Source of the DNA: Sanderia malayensis
Lineage: Eukaryota; Cnidaria; Scyphozoa; Semaeostomeae; Pelagiidae
NCBI GenBank assembly: GCA_013076295.1
Contig: RQOL01000618.1
Span: forward strand, 868,001 to 932,000
DNA length: 64,000 nucleotides
Reading direction: 5' to 3'
In this document: positions 48,295 through 58,231 of the stretch, piece by piece
Position numbering within the stretch: the first letter of the stretch is position 1
Layout of the letters: every line of letters begins with the position of its first letter
Translations under genes and position numbers: made by a program
Notes under the pieces: model-generated
The model's database searches: none
What the model was told of the DNA's origin: nothing
Seen by the model: only the letters and a program-made list of their open reading frames with translations

Positions 48295-51200
48295 GCTAAC
48301 CTCTCAATGCACGACAACGTATAGTACACGTTGAGAACACTGTTTTATGTGTATAAGTGTGTATGTTGTTGGCAGCCAGGACGGCTCCATGTACACAAAT
48401 TCGTCGCAATTTCAAGCGGTAACACTGTAGCAGCCTTTCTGTTGTGTATTTAATAACAATGTCGATCGCGACGCTGCGTTGCCACATGCAAAATCAAACC
48501 TCAGCACAACCTCTTCTATCGAAAATCAGCCGATAATTAAGCGACGGAGAAACAAGTTAAGCTTGCTCGAATGCAACGCACACTGAAAAGTAATGTGGAA
48601 GCAAATCTCATGAAATGAGATTAAACAATATGAAGCTTCGTTTCGCGTCAATTCGTCACCAAATCTCAACAATGTGGTTGGGCCTTTCCACACGAGATTA
48701 CAACTCGAACATTTCTCGAAAGCGTGAAACTGCTGTTGTTTTGCGATCAAGCCTGACTGCTTTCATGTTCGATGCTTTTCATGATCGCCAAATACCTTGC
48801 AATCAAGCCAACAATCACTATAATCATCAGAGCAATCATCGCAGTCAAAATCACAATCGTAATGATCATCGTCGCAATCATTATCATCGTGAATGCGATC
48901 ATTGTAATCGCTTGTACGAGCGATAACGGCAATCGGTATTGCCACTCTGCAAATCATGATCTCAATCAAAATGATAATGACAAACGATAGTGTGGTGATC
49001 ATATCTAAAATAATCATTACATTGAATCTAATTCAATTCAACTAGGACCCTTAAAATAAAACCAATGTGCAACATCTGTCCGTGCGATCATTGAATCAGA
49101 TCGTTGACTGATGAGTTGAATTGGATTAATAATTGAATTGGATTGCGTTATTTTCAAAGCAAGCTCAGATTGATTTGTTATTGAATAACAAAACCGGTCT
49201 GCATACGGTTGAAATGAAATCTTTGTTTATCCATCCACCCGCATTTCAACTATCGATAAACTTATTATAATGAAAAATAAGTCTGCGTTGAATTGTTTCA
49301 CAGATTTCAATTCGCGATCGACCCATCAGACCATCAGACCTGCCATTGTAGCGAAGACTCTATTTGCGTTTGCTTCTTTGCCATCCAAATCGGATTGCGA
49401 TAACAGGCTGCAAAAGGACTATTCTCATCGTGCGATTAGCGCAATCAGATTTTATGCTAATGCTGTATTTGAGTTACGAGTAATTTACAAGGTTAATAAG
49501 AATTTGGGAAAGATAACGCGAATAATGCGAATGCATTACTCCTCACCAAGCATGCTTATTGACATGCTTTGGAATCTGAATGCAACGAGTTGTTTTTGTA
49601 TGATGTCAGTTGCACATTGAGCAATGGACGTCGAAAGCATTTTGAGACAGCAAGGGCAGCTACTTGAACACGAATGAAATTGAAATAGCATCACAAGGGT
49701 ACAGTGCTGCCTCCACTGTCCCCGTAGAGTCAAGGCAGAAGGGGCAGCTTCCCCCACTACCCCCGTGCATCGGGCGCCCACGTCAAGCCCCTCTTGAACT
49801 GGCCCCTTTTCGCACAATTAAGGTTCGTAATATTACAAATTCCCCGGGTTGGCATCAGAGTGAAAGCCCGTATTTTACAACCGGTGGATTAAGAACTTAA
49901 TTAAGAACTTAATTAAGAACTTCATTAAAACTTAAGCTGATCTCTTCCCTGACAAAAATAGAGGAACGACAGAAAGGGTGCAAAATTGAACCTGGACTCA
50001 AGACATGGGTTGCACAAAACAGGCAATACGTCATATACAGCACATACCCCGATAATCAGCCTGCAGATACCTGTCCAGATTGCGACAATGTACCGATGTT
50101 TTGCGAACAATCTTGGCAGCATGGTGATGACTGCAACTGCTATTCCTGCCAGCCATATCGACCCTATGCAATGGGTGGGAGAGACACTATTCCAGTCGCA
50201 GTATTAAAACAAACCAGCAAAGTTCGATGACTGGAGTACATGATACGGACTCGGTCTAACAACAAAAGCGAGCTCTACACAGTGTACATGCTGAAACAAC
50301 TGCTGTAACAACAGATTTAAGCTGTGTGCGTTCAAGTGACTGGTGATGAATTGAAAGTAAGCCGCAACGTCGTAACCAGAAAAAGTCGCGTAACCAGGAC
50401 TCGATCGAAAGTTCGGTGAAATCACGCTCAGCAGTTGATCTGTTTATATACACGTCATGTTATGTAGCGATGCTCAGAACATTGTTTTATTCACCTGATG
50501 ATGATAGATTATTCGCAGCGCATCATTATTGGCCGGGCCTACTATTTTTACACTTCTGTGTGCAGAGAAACGAAGTGGTGACTTAGTCAAGATGTTCGAC
50601 CGATGTTTACCAGCAGCGGAAAATCCATAGCAGCATACAATATACATCATGAATATTGATGCATTTCTCAAACTACAACATTTTCTCTCGCTCCCCCTTT
50701 TTGCTGCAAGCCTGCTGGCAATGTTGAGGTGTAATGACGTAGACACTTTCATAAGAATACCTTGATTTATGCTAAGCCTCGACCACTTCCATTGCTATTC
50801 TTAAATTTCCATTGTTTTTTGGCAATTTTGAGCCCCAATATTCTTATGAACATTATCTTACAACAAAAAGCGATATCACGTGTTTTTGACCCAGCAGCAG
50901 CCGAATCTCATTGAATTGAATGAAATAAATTGTGTGCACACCATCATTATCATTCTCTGCGAAAATACAGCCCTAGTTAATAATGGATGAGCGAAATAAA
51001 TTCCAATTATCCATAGCAGAAAGCACCCACTCGAAGCCACAAGTTTCAATAATCATCAGAGTAAATAGGAATCAAACGAAAACAGGTAGTTGTTTGCCCC
51101 GAAAATGTTTGTCTCCAGGCAGATTGTTTTCCAAGGAGCAGTAACATATCGAGACACCCATTGTGAACGTATCATAAACAACTAATTTGACAGGTGCCAC

Positions 51201-51700
51201 TCACGCAAATTAATGTCAATATGTACCGTGCAAATTATAAGAAATGGCGTAGAAATTGGAGACCGTCGATAATGTAGACATTGATGTGATCTTATAAGAA
51301 CTTCTTCCCACCTTTGTCAATTGTACACATCAAAGTGACACATTGATTTGTAAAAATGTGTAAAATTGAGGAAATTACAGGGAAGCTGGTATTTCACCAT
51401 AAATTGATTCAGTGTAAGAAAAATTATTAAGTTCTTGTATAATTTTCCGCATGCTGCCTCATGCGACAATAAAACATTTTTTGCAAGCAACATGATTTGA
51501 CCACAATCCAATCACACAATTTTAAAACACCCATGGGATATTGAACACGTCACAGTATCTGTGTTTCAGGGGTAGCCTCCAAGTTTTCAAACAGTTCCCA
51601 AAAGATTTTTACGGATAACTAGTTCCAACAAAATTCGAACGTCTGAAGACAAGATAATTTATCAAAAAAGAGGTATAGCCCCCTTCCCGGCCGACTATAA
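48295..51700. other. Long spacer upstream of PLC, no gene seen
   Basis: Begins with the presumed PLC promoter. At about 48760-49020 is a low-complexity stretch built of AATC/GATT-type words (AATCATC, GCAATC), and similar words recur to about 49500. TTAAGAACTTAA repeats lie at about 49888-49925. Short ORFs such as 49270-49620 have no recognisable features. Confidence 0.45.
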
Positions 51701-51707
51701 CGCCCCT

Positions 51708-51800
51708 GCTATCAATGAATCAATGAATCAATGAATCAATGAATCAATGAATCAAGAAATCAAATAATCAATTAATCAAATAATCAATGAATCAACGAGT
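51708..51800. repeat. AATCAATG microsatellite
   Basis: Five or six copies of an eight-base unit (AATCAATG), decaying into AATCAAAT-type variants. Confidence 0.9.
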
Positions 51801-52081
51801 AAGCAAATGATGAATAAATGATACATTATTTTCTCATATTGGGAAAAGTTGTTGAGTGACATCACATATCATACATATAAATTATTTTTTATGATACCTG
51901 TGAAATATTCTTCAGCTTCGACGTTTTCCAATTCACGAGGTGGTTTATACCGCCGATGCCCTGTGCAACGTGACTGCACAACTCCCATTATGAAAGAGGC
52001 TGATCTTCAAAAACCAACCACCAAATCTGCATTGCAAAAGAATATCTGTCTTGAAAGGCTATTTAGTTGGGTTTTCAAATA

Positions 52082-52369
52082 CCGTAATGCTTCGTTTAAA
52101 CGGGGGCTTCTATTCGAGCAGGCGTTTAAAATAGGAGGGCGTTTATTAATAAATATCTAATAATGATCGCACTTAGCGTCAAACTTTGAGTAACAACTAA
52201 AAAAGTCTGGTTCCAGAAGTATCATTTAAAAAAACATCTAGATACCTATCAACATCGTTTTCCTCGATGATGTTGAAAGAAGGACCAGCTTCGGTTCTGT
52301 GTGTTTCATATACACGCCCCTCTACAAGGGGGCGTCTATTCGAGGGGGCGTTTAATCGAAGCATTACGG
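52082..52369. mobile_element. 288-bp TACCGTA-family MITE
   Basis: The ends CCGTAATGCTTCGTTTAAAC and (complement) CCGTAATGCTTCGATTAAAC are flanked by TA at 52080-52081 and 52370-52371. Internal GGGGGCG-type words resemble the other members at 57405 and 62047. Confidence 0.85.
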
Positions 52370-52371
52370 TA

Positions 52372-53221
52372 TGTTCCTATTATTTTACAGATAAACGTAC
52401 ATCATATAAATCGCCAACCTCTGGATGATGAGACCCGCCCCCTCCCTCACGCGGTATTTCACAGACAGAGACCAGGAAAGAAAACTTGTGATGTGTCTGT
52501 TAGTCTGTTTGCTGTTTTTTTATCAAAATACCAGCCCTGGTGGCTTATTCGAAGGTATACACCGTAAATAAAAATCCCTTTCATTTCATTTTCCATTTAG
52601 CTGTGATTCTTTGGAACGGAAATTAATCTAAATTCCTTCAGTATCTGTCAGTACACAGTTTTCGACAATTAGTAACGGGTAATTAACTGGAAGCGATTTT
52701 GAATGAGCGCGAAGACGAAAAAAAAGCATTACAATTTATCCATTTATAAAGTCATTTCAAAAGTATAAATTTACATTAAAACCCCACTCTATAATTTCTT
52801 GTAATTCAATCTCTTGTAACTCGTACATATTGTGTACATAAAAATATGTGCGAGGAAAGGAAAGAAACCGCAATATGGCCTAATAAAAACAAACAACCAC
52901 TCTATCCTTCTGCCACCTGTGTCAACAATTGTAACTAGCACCGTTCGAAGTCTTGTCAACAATGAATGTTATCCTGATAAATGTTAAGTAAATTAACAGT
53001 TCCACTTACCACCAATATTATTATCTTTCTTGTTGTAAAATCCTCCACCCGACAAGCAAAGGACACAAACTTCCGATTTTGAACTTACCATATCATCTAC
53101 AAGTGATCCAATCGAAACAAACCCTCTTTCATTTTCCGCATGGCGTGGTGTGCGTTGAATCAAACAAAATACAATAACTTCGCAATAAACGCCCACATGG
53201 GAGCAAAATTTAGCTGCGTTG
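52372..53221. other. Spacer before the foldback-like element
   Basis: No supported gene. A minus-strand open frame from ATG 53196 reads about 36 residues to a good donor (ATG|GTAAGT near 53088), so it could be a first coding exon, but no downstream exon was found. Confidence 0.3.
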
Positions 53222-53229
53222 CCACCCGG

Positions 53230-54246
53230 GGTAATGTCCGTGCAGTACAGTGGAGGCTGTGCAGTACAGTGGAGGTTGTTCAGTACAGTGGAGGGATAAC
53301 ATCAGTACAGTGGGGGGATAACATCAGTACAGTGGAGGTTGTTCAGTACAGCGGAGGGCTAACATCAGTACAGTGGAGGGATAACATTGAGTACAGTGGA
53401 GGCTGTGCAGTACAGCGGAGGGCTAACATCAGTACAGTGGAGGCTGTTCAGTACTGTGGAGGGATAACATCAGTACAGTGGAGGGATAACATGATGCTTG
53501 TGGGGGGATAACATCAGTACAGTGGAGGCTGTTCAGTACTGTGGAGGGATAACATCAGTACAGTGGAGGGATAACATGATGCTTGTGGGGGGATAACATT
53601 GAGTACAGTGGAGGCTGTTCAGTACAGTGGGGGGATAACATCAGTACAGTGGAGGCTGTGCAGTACTGTGGAGGGATAGCATCAGTACAGTGGAGGGATA
53701 ACATGATGCTTGTGGGGGGATAACATCAGTACAGTGGAGGCTGTTCAGTACTGTGGAGGGATAACATCAGTACAGTGGAGGGATAACATGATGCTTGTGG
53801 GGGGATAACATTGAGTACAGTGGAGGCTGTTCAGTACAGTGGGGGGATAACATCAGTACAGTGGAGGCTGTGCAGTACTGTGGAGGGATAGCATCAGTAC
53901 AGTGGAGGGATAACATGATGCTTGTGGGGGGATAACATCAGTACAGTGGAGGCTGTTCAGTACTGTGGAGGGATAACATCAGTACAGTGGAGGGATAACA
54001 TGATGCTTGTGGGGGGATAACATTGAGTACAGTGGAGGCTGTTCAGTACAGTGGGGGGATAACATCAGTACAGTGGAGGCTGTGCAGTACTGTGGAGGGA
54101 TAACATCAGTACAGCGGAGGGATAACATGATGCTTGTGGGGGGATAACATCAGTACAGTGGAGGCTGTTCAGTACTGTGGAGGGATGACATCAGTACAGT
54201 GGAGGCTGTTCAGTACTGTGGGGGGATAACATCAGTACAGCGGAGG
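53230..54246. repeat. Left arm repeat array
   Basis: The words GTACAGTGG, GGATAACATCA, GTTCAGTACTGTGG and ATGATGCTTGTGGGG are concatenated. ATGATGCTTG occurs at 53491, 53576, 53703, 53788, 53915, 54000 and 54127, with spacings alternating between 85 and 127. Confidence 0.9.
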
Positions 54247-54359
54247 CCTTAGCGCAACCATGCCGTTTTCAGATGGCGATTTTGTTGTGTTATTTTATTG
54301 ACCTAAAAATGAAGGTCTTTTCTTCTTACTCGTCTTAAGTTATGCCAAGCAAAACATAA

Positions 54360-54857
54360 ATGGATGAAGAATTTAAATCATTCTTGCTTAAAGCTCCTTT
54401 AAAGAAAACCAGCAGCCCTGCAAAATGTTCCTTTGATTATTATTTAGAAAGTTTGAAAGATGATCAAAGATTGGAGACGTTGAAAGAAGATGGAGATCCT
54501 TTCCAAAAACATCGAAGGGACGGACAAGCCAGGCGCTCTTTATTTCCGTTTAACATTTCGGGCATTGATGATATTAATATAGATTCTGAAAATGAACATT
54601 ATATAGATGGGAATGAAAATTTCTTTTCAGAAGGCCTGGATGAATCGCTTCTTAGTGACTTTGCGAACGAGATCTCGTTTGAAGATGCTGCCTCATCAGA
54701 GGAGGATTCCTTAAAACATTGGTTCGAAAAGGCGACTCCTGCTTTGAAAAGAGCAGGTGTTCTAAACGATCTAACGTTATTTTTCAAGCTAGTGGCAAAT
54801 GACAACTTCCCATTGCAGAATATATCACTGCATCATGTTATCCCTCCACTGTACTGA
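54360..54857 (+). CDS. ORF in foldback core, probably captured or transposon-borne
   Basis: ATG at 54360; 165 residues. Acidic and unstructured in the middle (SSEEDS, DIDSENEH-type runs). Around residues 123-155 it reads HWFEKATPALKRAGVL, then LTLFFKLVANDNFPLQNIS. The FPLxNI phrase recalls the N-terminal part of a repeated cnidarian hypothetical protein (from memory only). The last nine codons (LHHVIPPLY) and the stop come from the right-arm repeats, so the original protein is cut off at the arm and the C-terminus is chimeric. No transposase motif is visible. Probably a captured 5' exon or the remains of the element's own gene. Confidence 0.45.
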   Translation: MDEEFKSFLLKAPLKKTSSPAKCSFDYYLESLKDDQRLETLKEDGDPFQKHRRDGQARRSLFPFNISGIDDINIDSENEHYIDGNENFFSEGLDESLLSDFANEISFEDAASSEEDSLKHWFEKATPALKRAGVLNDLTLFFKLVANDNFPLQNISLHHVIPPLY

Positions 54858-55414
54858 TGTTATCCCTCCACAGTACTGCACAGCCTCCACTGTACTGATG
54901 TTATCCCCCCACTGTACTGAACAGCCTCCACTGTACTCAATGTTATCCCCCCACAAGCATCATGTTATCCCTCCACTGTACTGATGTTATCCCTCCACAG
55001 TACTGAACAGCCTCCACTGTACTGATGCTATCCCCCCACACACATCATGTTATCCCTCCACTGTACTGATGTTATCCCTCCACAGTACTGCACAGCCTCC
55101 ACTGTACTGATGTTATCCCCCCACTGTACTGAACAGCCTCCACTGTACTCAATGTTATCCCCCCACATGAATCATGTTATCCCTCCACTGTACTGATGTT
55201 ATCCCTCCACAGTACTGAACAGCCTCCACTGTACTGATGTTATCCCCCACACACATCATGTTATCCCTCCACTGTACTGATGTTAGCCCTCCGCTGTACT
55301 GAACAACCTCCACTGTACTGATGTTATCCCCCCACTGTACTGATGTTATCCCTCCACTGTACTGAACAACCTCCACTGTACTGCACAGCCTCCACTGTAC
55401 TGCACAGACATTAC
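54834..55414. repeat. Right arm repeat array (reverse of left arm)
   Basis: The words CCTCCACTGTAC and ATGTTATCCC are arrayed as the complement of the left arm. Variants such as CCACACACATCATG and CCACATGAATCATG replace the left arm's CCACAAGCATCATG, so the arms have diverged or been rearranged since forming. Confidence 0.9.
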
Positions 55415-55426
55415 CCCGGGTGGTTG

Positions 55427-56090
55427 CGTCACTGCGTATTGAGCTCTGGAGATCGTGAGATTGATTTGAGATGGTCAGCAGAAAATTGTCAGGTCAGTTC
55501 AAATTCAAAACATAACCATCGACAAAGGCAAGCGCAAGAAACAATGCAGAGCCAACCAACCAAAACAATGAACTAGCAATAGTTGACACTAGATGCCCCA
55601 CCAAGAATTTTTGAGAAAAAGGCGAAGCTTATTGTTGATGTCCATTCCGTAGCAGCACACTGTTACAGAATTCAGGTTAAGCACTTTTTTCGTGGCTGAG
55701 TCGTTTTCAGACTTAAATTTTTGTAGGAAAGAAATAAAGTAGAGCGGCCAAAAATTTATGACCACACCGTGGAGATCTATATTTTAAGAATATGAAATTA
55801 CAAATTTATTATTTTGATCTGGAACATAAGCGTAGAGTTATATTTTCTCCAGGGGGGGCGCAAGTGGAATTTTTTTGGAAACTTCATTCTGGGTTTCTTA
55901 TGATACGGGAAACAAAAAAAAACAAGTAATATCAGTTTAAGCAGTAACCTTTCTACTTGGATACCCAAAACGTATTCTTTCTAAGAGTATTTTTATTTAC
56001 AAAAGAATTCATAAGTTCATCGGTCGAAAAATGCATAACGTCATCTTTATGAAAAATTAGATGTATACAACACACTTTGTCATCGCAGTC
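55427..56090. other. Spacer, nothing recognised
   Basis: AT-rich, no repeats or ORFs of note. Confidence 0.4.
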
Positions 56091-56129
56091 TTCATTGTTT
56101 ACAAAAATAGGCCCTTGTGAGAAGTAAGT

Positions 56130-56295
56130 TTTTACAAGAAAAACATACGGAAAGAGTCAACTTTAGGCCATTGAAACTAACCGTAACAACATTTGTTACT
56201 TCACATGACACGTATTCTTGCACATGGTTGATTAAATCCCCCCATATAGAAATAACCATCTGACCAGTATTATCAGCAAACAGTGCCTCCCTCAA
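56130..56295 (-). pseudogene. Possible OB-fold-like remnant
   Basis: The minus-strand frame EALFADNTGQMVISIWGDLI, followed by a Cys and VTVSFNGLKL, has the pattern of a replication-protein-A-type OB fold (D-x-T-G-x-x-x-I-x-x-W then F-N-G-x-K). Such fragments occur in repeated cnidarian hypothetical proteins (from memory). No ATG or intact gene is visible, so it is treated as a remnant. Confidence 0.35.
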
Positions 56296-56308
56296 GGATT
56301 AATTTAAG

Positions 56309-56382
56309 GTGCAGTGATGACCAATTTGTGCAGTGATGAATCAAAAATGTGCAGTGATGAAACAAGTTTTGTGCAGTGATGA
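56309..56382. repeat. GTGCAGTGATGA repeat cluster
   Basis: GTGCAGTGATGA occurs at 56309, 56328, 56349 and 56371, and again alone at 56990. Short AATTTAAGG / CCTTAAATT arms lie beside the first cluster and the distant copy, hinting at the ends of one element of about 0.7 kb. Confidence 0.7.
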
Positions 56383-57323
56383 AATGTTTCACTTTTTGAT
56401 TTTTGCAGCCATAAAATACTTAAATTACTGTGTCAATTCAATCTAGGTCTTCGTATTCAAAATAATCATCACTGCCGTTTTCAAAATACAATTGAAACTG
56501 CCCCATTTGCCTGTTGTACCAGGTGACACGGTTTCTTAACCTTGACGGAAAGTACTACTATAGTTTCCAGAGCCTAATTTAGTGTGGGTTTTCCCACATT
56601 TTGTGGTCTTGGAATTCCAAAATGTGGTCTTGGAAATTAAAAAGTGTGGATGGGGTTTTGGGGGATCGCCAGGATCGTGGCAGCAATGCCAGATTCCGCA
56701 GACGTTGAGCGCTTGATCAGTACTTGCAACAAATTTTTATCTGATACCATTCCCATTTCTACTCTATATTACTGTGCAGATAGAGAATTTTCAGGATTCT
56801 AAGCCATTTTAAGACCTTAAGAATGGCGAAATCTCATGAGCTGCCGGGGGCTCCGCCCCCTGTACCCCCTTGTTTTACTGGTCTCTTATAAAACTCTTAT
56901 TTTCTTTCCACAAGAAATCCAGTCAAACGTATTGCCACACCTTTTTACCACACCCTTTTGATAAGGAAAACTGTGATTTACGCTGTTTTGTGCAGTGATG
57001 AAAATTCCTTAAATTAATGCCTGGGCTCCCTAACCTTCCTTTGTACTTTATCTTTGCCAACAAATACTGTACGGTACGTGCATCACGTATCTTCAAGTCT
57101 CTGTGATCACATCATGATTTTTTTTACCTCGCCCCTTCCGTAAAACCAATAAAAAAACAGTTTGTGCGAAACCAGTTTAAACCAGAAATAAAAACCAGCT
57201 CATCCTTGGACAACGACGAAGAATTCCAAGAATGTAAGGAGTTGAGATTTGAAGGCCCAAGCCATGGCAGCTTCGTATGCGGGCGGTGGGCTAATAGGGC
57301 CCCACTTCAGGTGGGGCAATTAC
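56383..57323. other. Spacer with GC-rich hairpin
   Basis: No gene seen. Contains CCGGGGGCTCCGCCCCC near 56843-56862, a strong stem, and a GTGGGTTTTCCCAC mini-hairpin near 56584. Confidence 0.4.
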
Positions 57324-57620
57324 CGTACTTCCTTTAATTAGCGTCCACCCTCTTTTAAGCGCCCCCTCCTAAGCGCCCATCCTAAAATCAGCAAATGTGA
57401 ACTACCGTATTTCCTCTAAAGAACGCCGCCCTCTGATAAACGCCGCTCTCTATTAAACGCCGCATGTAAAAGTTGGATTTTGAAAAGAACGCCGCGGCGT
57501 TCTTTAGAGGAAATACGGTAATTCATTTCCACTGTTTGCTTCAAATAATTTTGCAAAATATTTTGTAATTTTGAAAAATATTTAGTAATTTTGAAAAATA
57601 TTTAATAAGCGCCCACTCTC
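57324..57620. mobile_element. Older TACCGTA-family element, interrupted
   Basis: A left end with ACCGTACTTCCTTTAATTAG and GCGCCCCC-type words resumes near 57600 with AATAAGCGCCCACTC. It is interrupted by the 114-bp member at 57405. The right terminus is eroded. Confidence 0.45.
57405..57518. mobile_element. 114-bp TACCGTA-family MITE, nested
   Basis: The ends CCGTATTTCCTCTAAAGAAC and (complement) CCGTATTTCCTCTAAAGAAC match exactly, flanked by TA at 57403-57404 and 57519-57520. GAACGCCGC words are frequent inside. It is inserted in an older relative. Confidence 0.9.
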
Positions 57621-58231
57621 CACATTTAAATGAGGTCCCATAGGGCTTGTTTGCGTGTGCTTTCTATGCGAGCTCGGTAAAGCGCCAACAGGAGGGACAA
57701 ATTGGCGTTGGCAAATATTAACATGTGAAAAATGGGGGCTCAAGCGAGGAGGGGGTTTTGTAACAATTTATGGTTCCAGGACTTGCGACGTTTAGACGCA
57801 GCATCATGTTACCTTCACATTGTGCTTGCCAAACACAAACAGCAGATCAAAACACAAGATTTGGTGCTTCTTTGTCAATCTGCAAAAATTCTCCAATTTA
57901 AACATGTTGAAGTTAAAATGACAATTTAAATACACACAATTAATTTGATTGCTATGCACCCTTTGCACCCTTCACTTCGTGTTACAGTACGCGCATGCGT
58001 ATTATCTGGGTTGTCTGTTTAGTGTTTATTCCAAATGATGAGTTCTTTTATTTCGATGGATCCCCTATTTCGAAATCGGGGAAAAATAATATTATCGTGC
58101 TAAATATACAAAATTCATAATATTTACTGTGAAGGTGAGCAACAGTTTTTTCTTATCTTGTTTTTACTAATGAAATTGTATTTCAGTTGCTTTTTCAGTC
58201 GAATTTTTATTGTTTTTCCAGGTGTGTAAGA
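57621..58231. other. Upstream region of the GPR143-like gene
   Basis: No gene seen. Includes the presumed promoter. A TTTTTCCAG acceptor-like site just before the ATG (58232) suggests a spliced 5' UTR. Confidence 0.4.

Larger units (their letters stand above)
53222..55423. mobile_element. Foldback-like element with repeat-array arms
   Basis: The outer ends mirror each other: CCACCCGGGGTAATGTC at 53222 and its complement ending at 55423, each followed on the outside by TTG (53219-53221, 55424-55426), a possible 3-bp target duplication. The left arm (to about 54246) is an array built from CAGTACAGTGGAGG and GGATAACAT words; from about 53490 it shows a higher-order period of 212 bp (alternating 85 and 127). 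The right arm (about 54834-55423) is the same array in reverse complement and about half as long. The unique core of about 590 bp carries an ORF. This layout is like Drosophila FB/Galileo elements, not a known family to me. Confidence 0.85.

Noticed and set aside
53140..53511. Repeat-rich ORF entering the foldback element (YSGG-type repeats)
   Set aside because: It translates the array words. It begins outside the element and changes frame between array segments.
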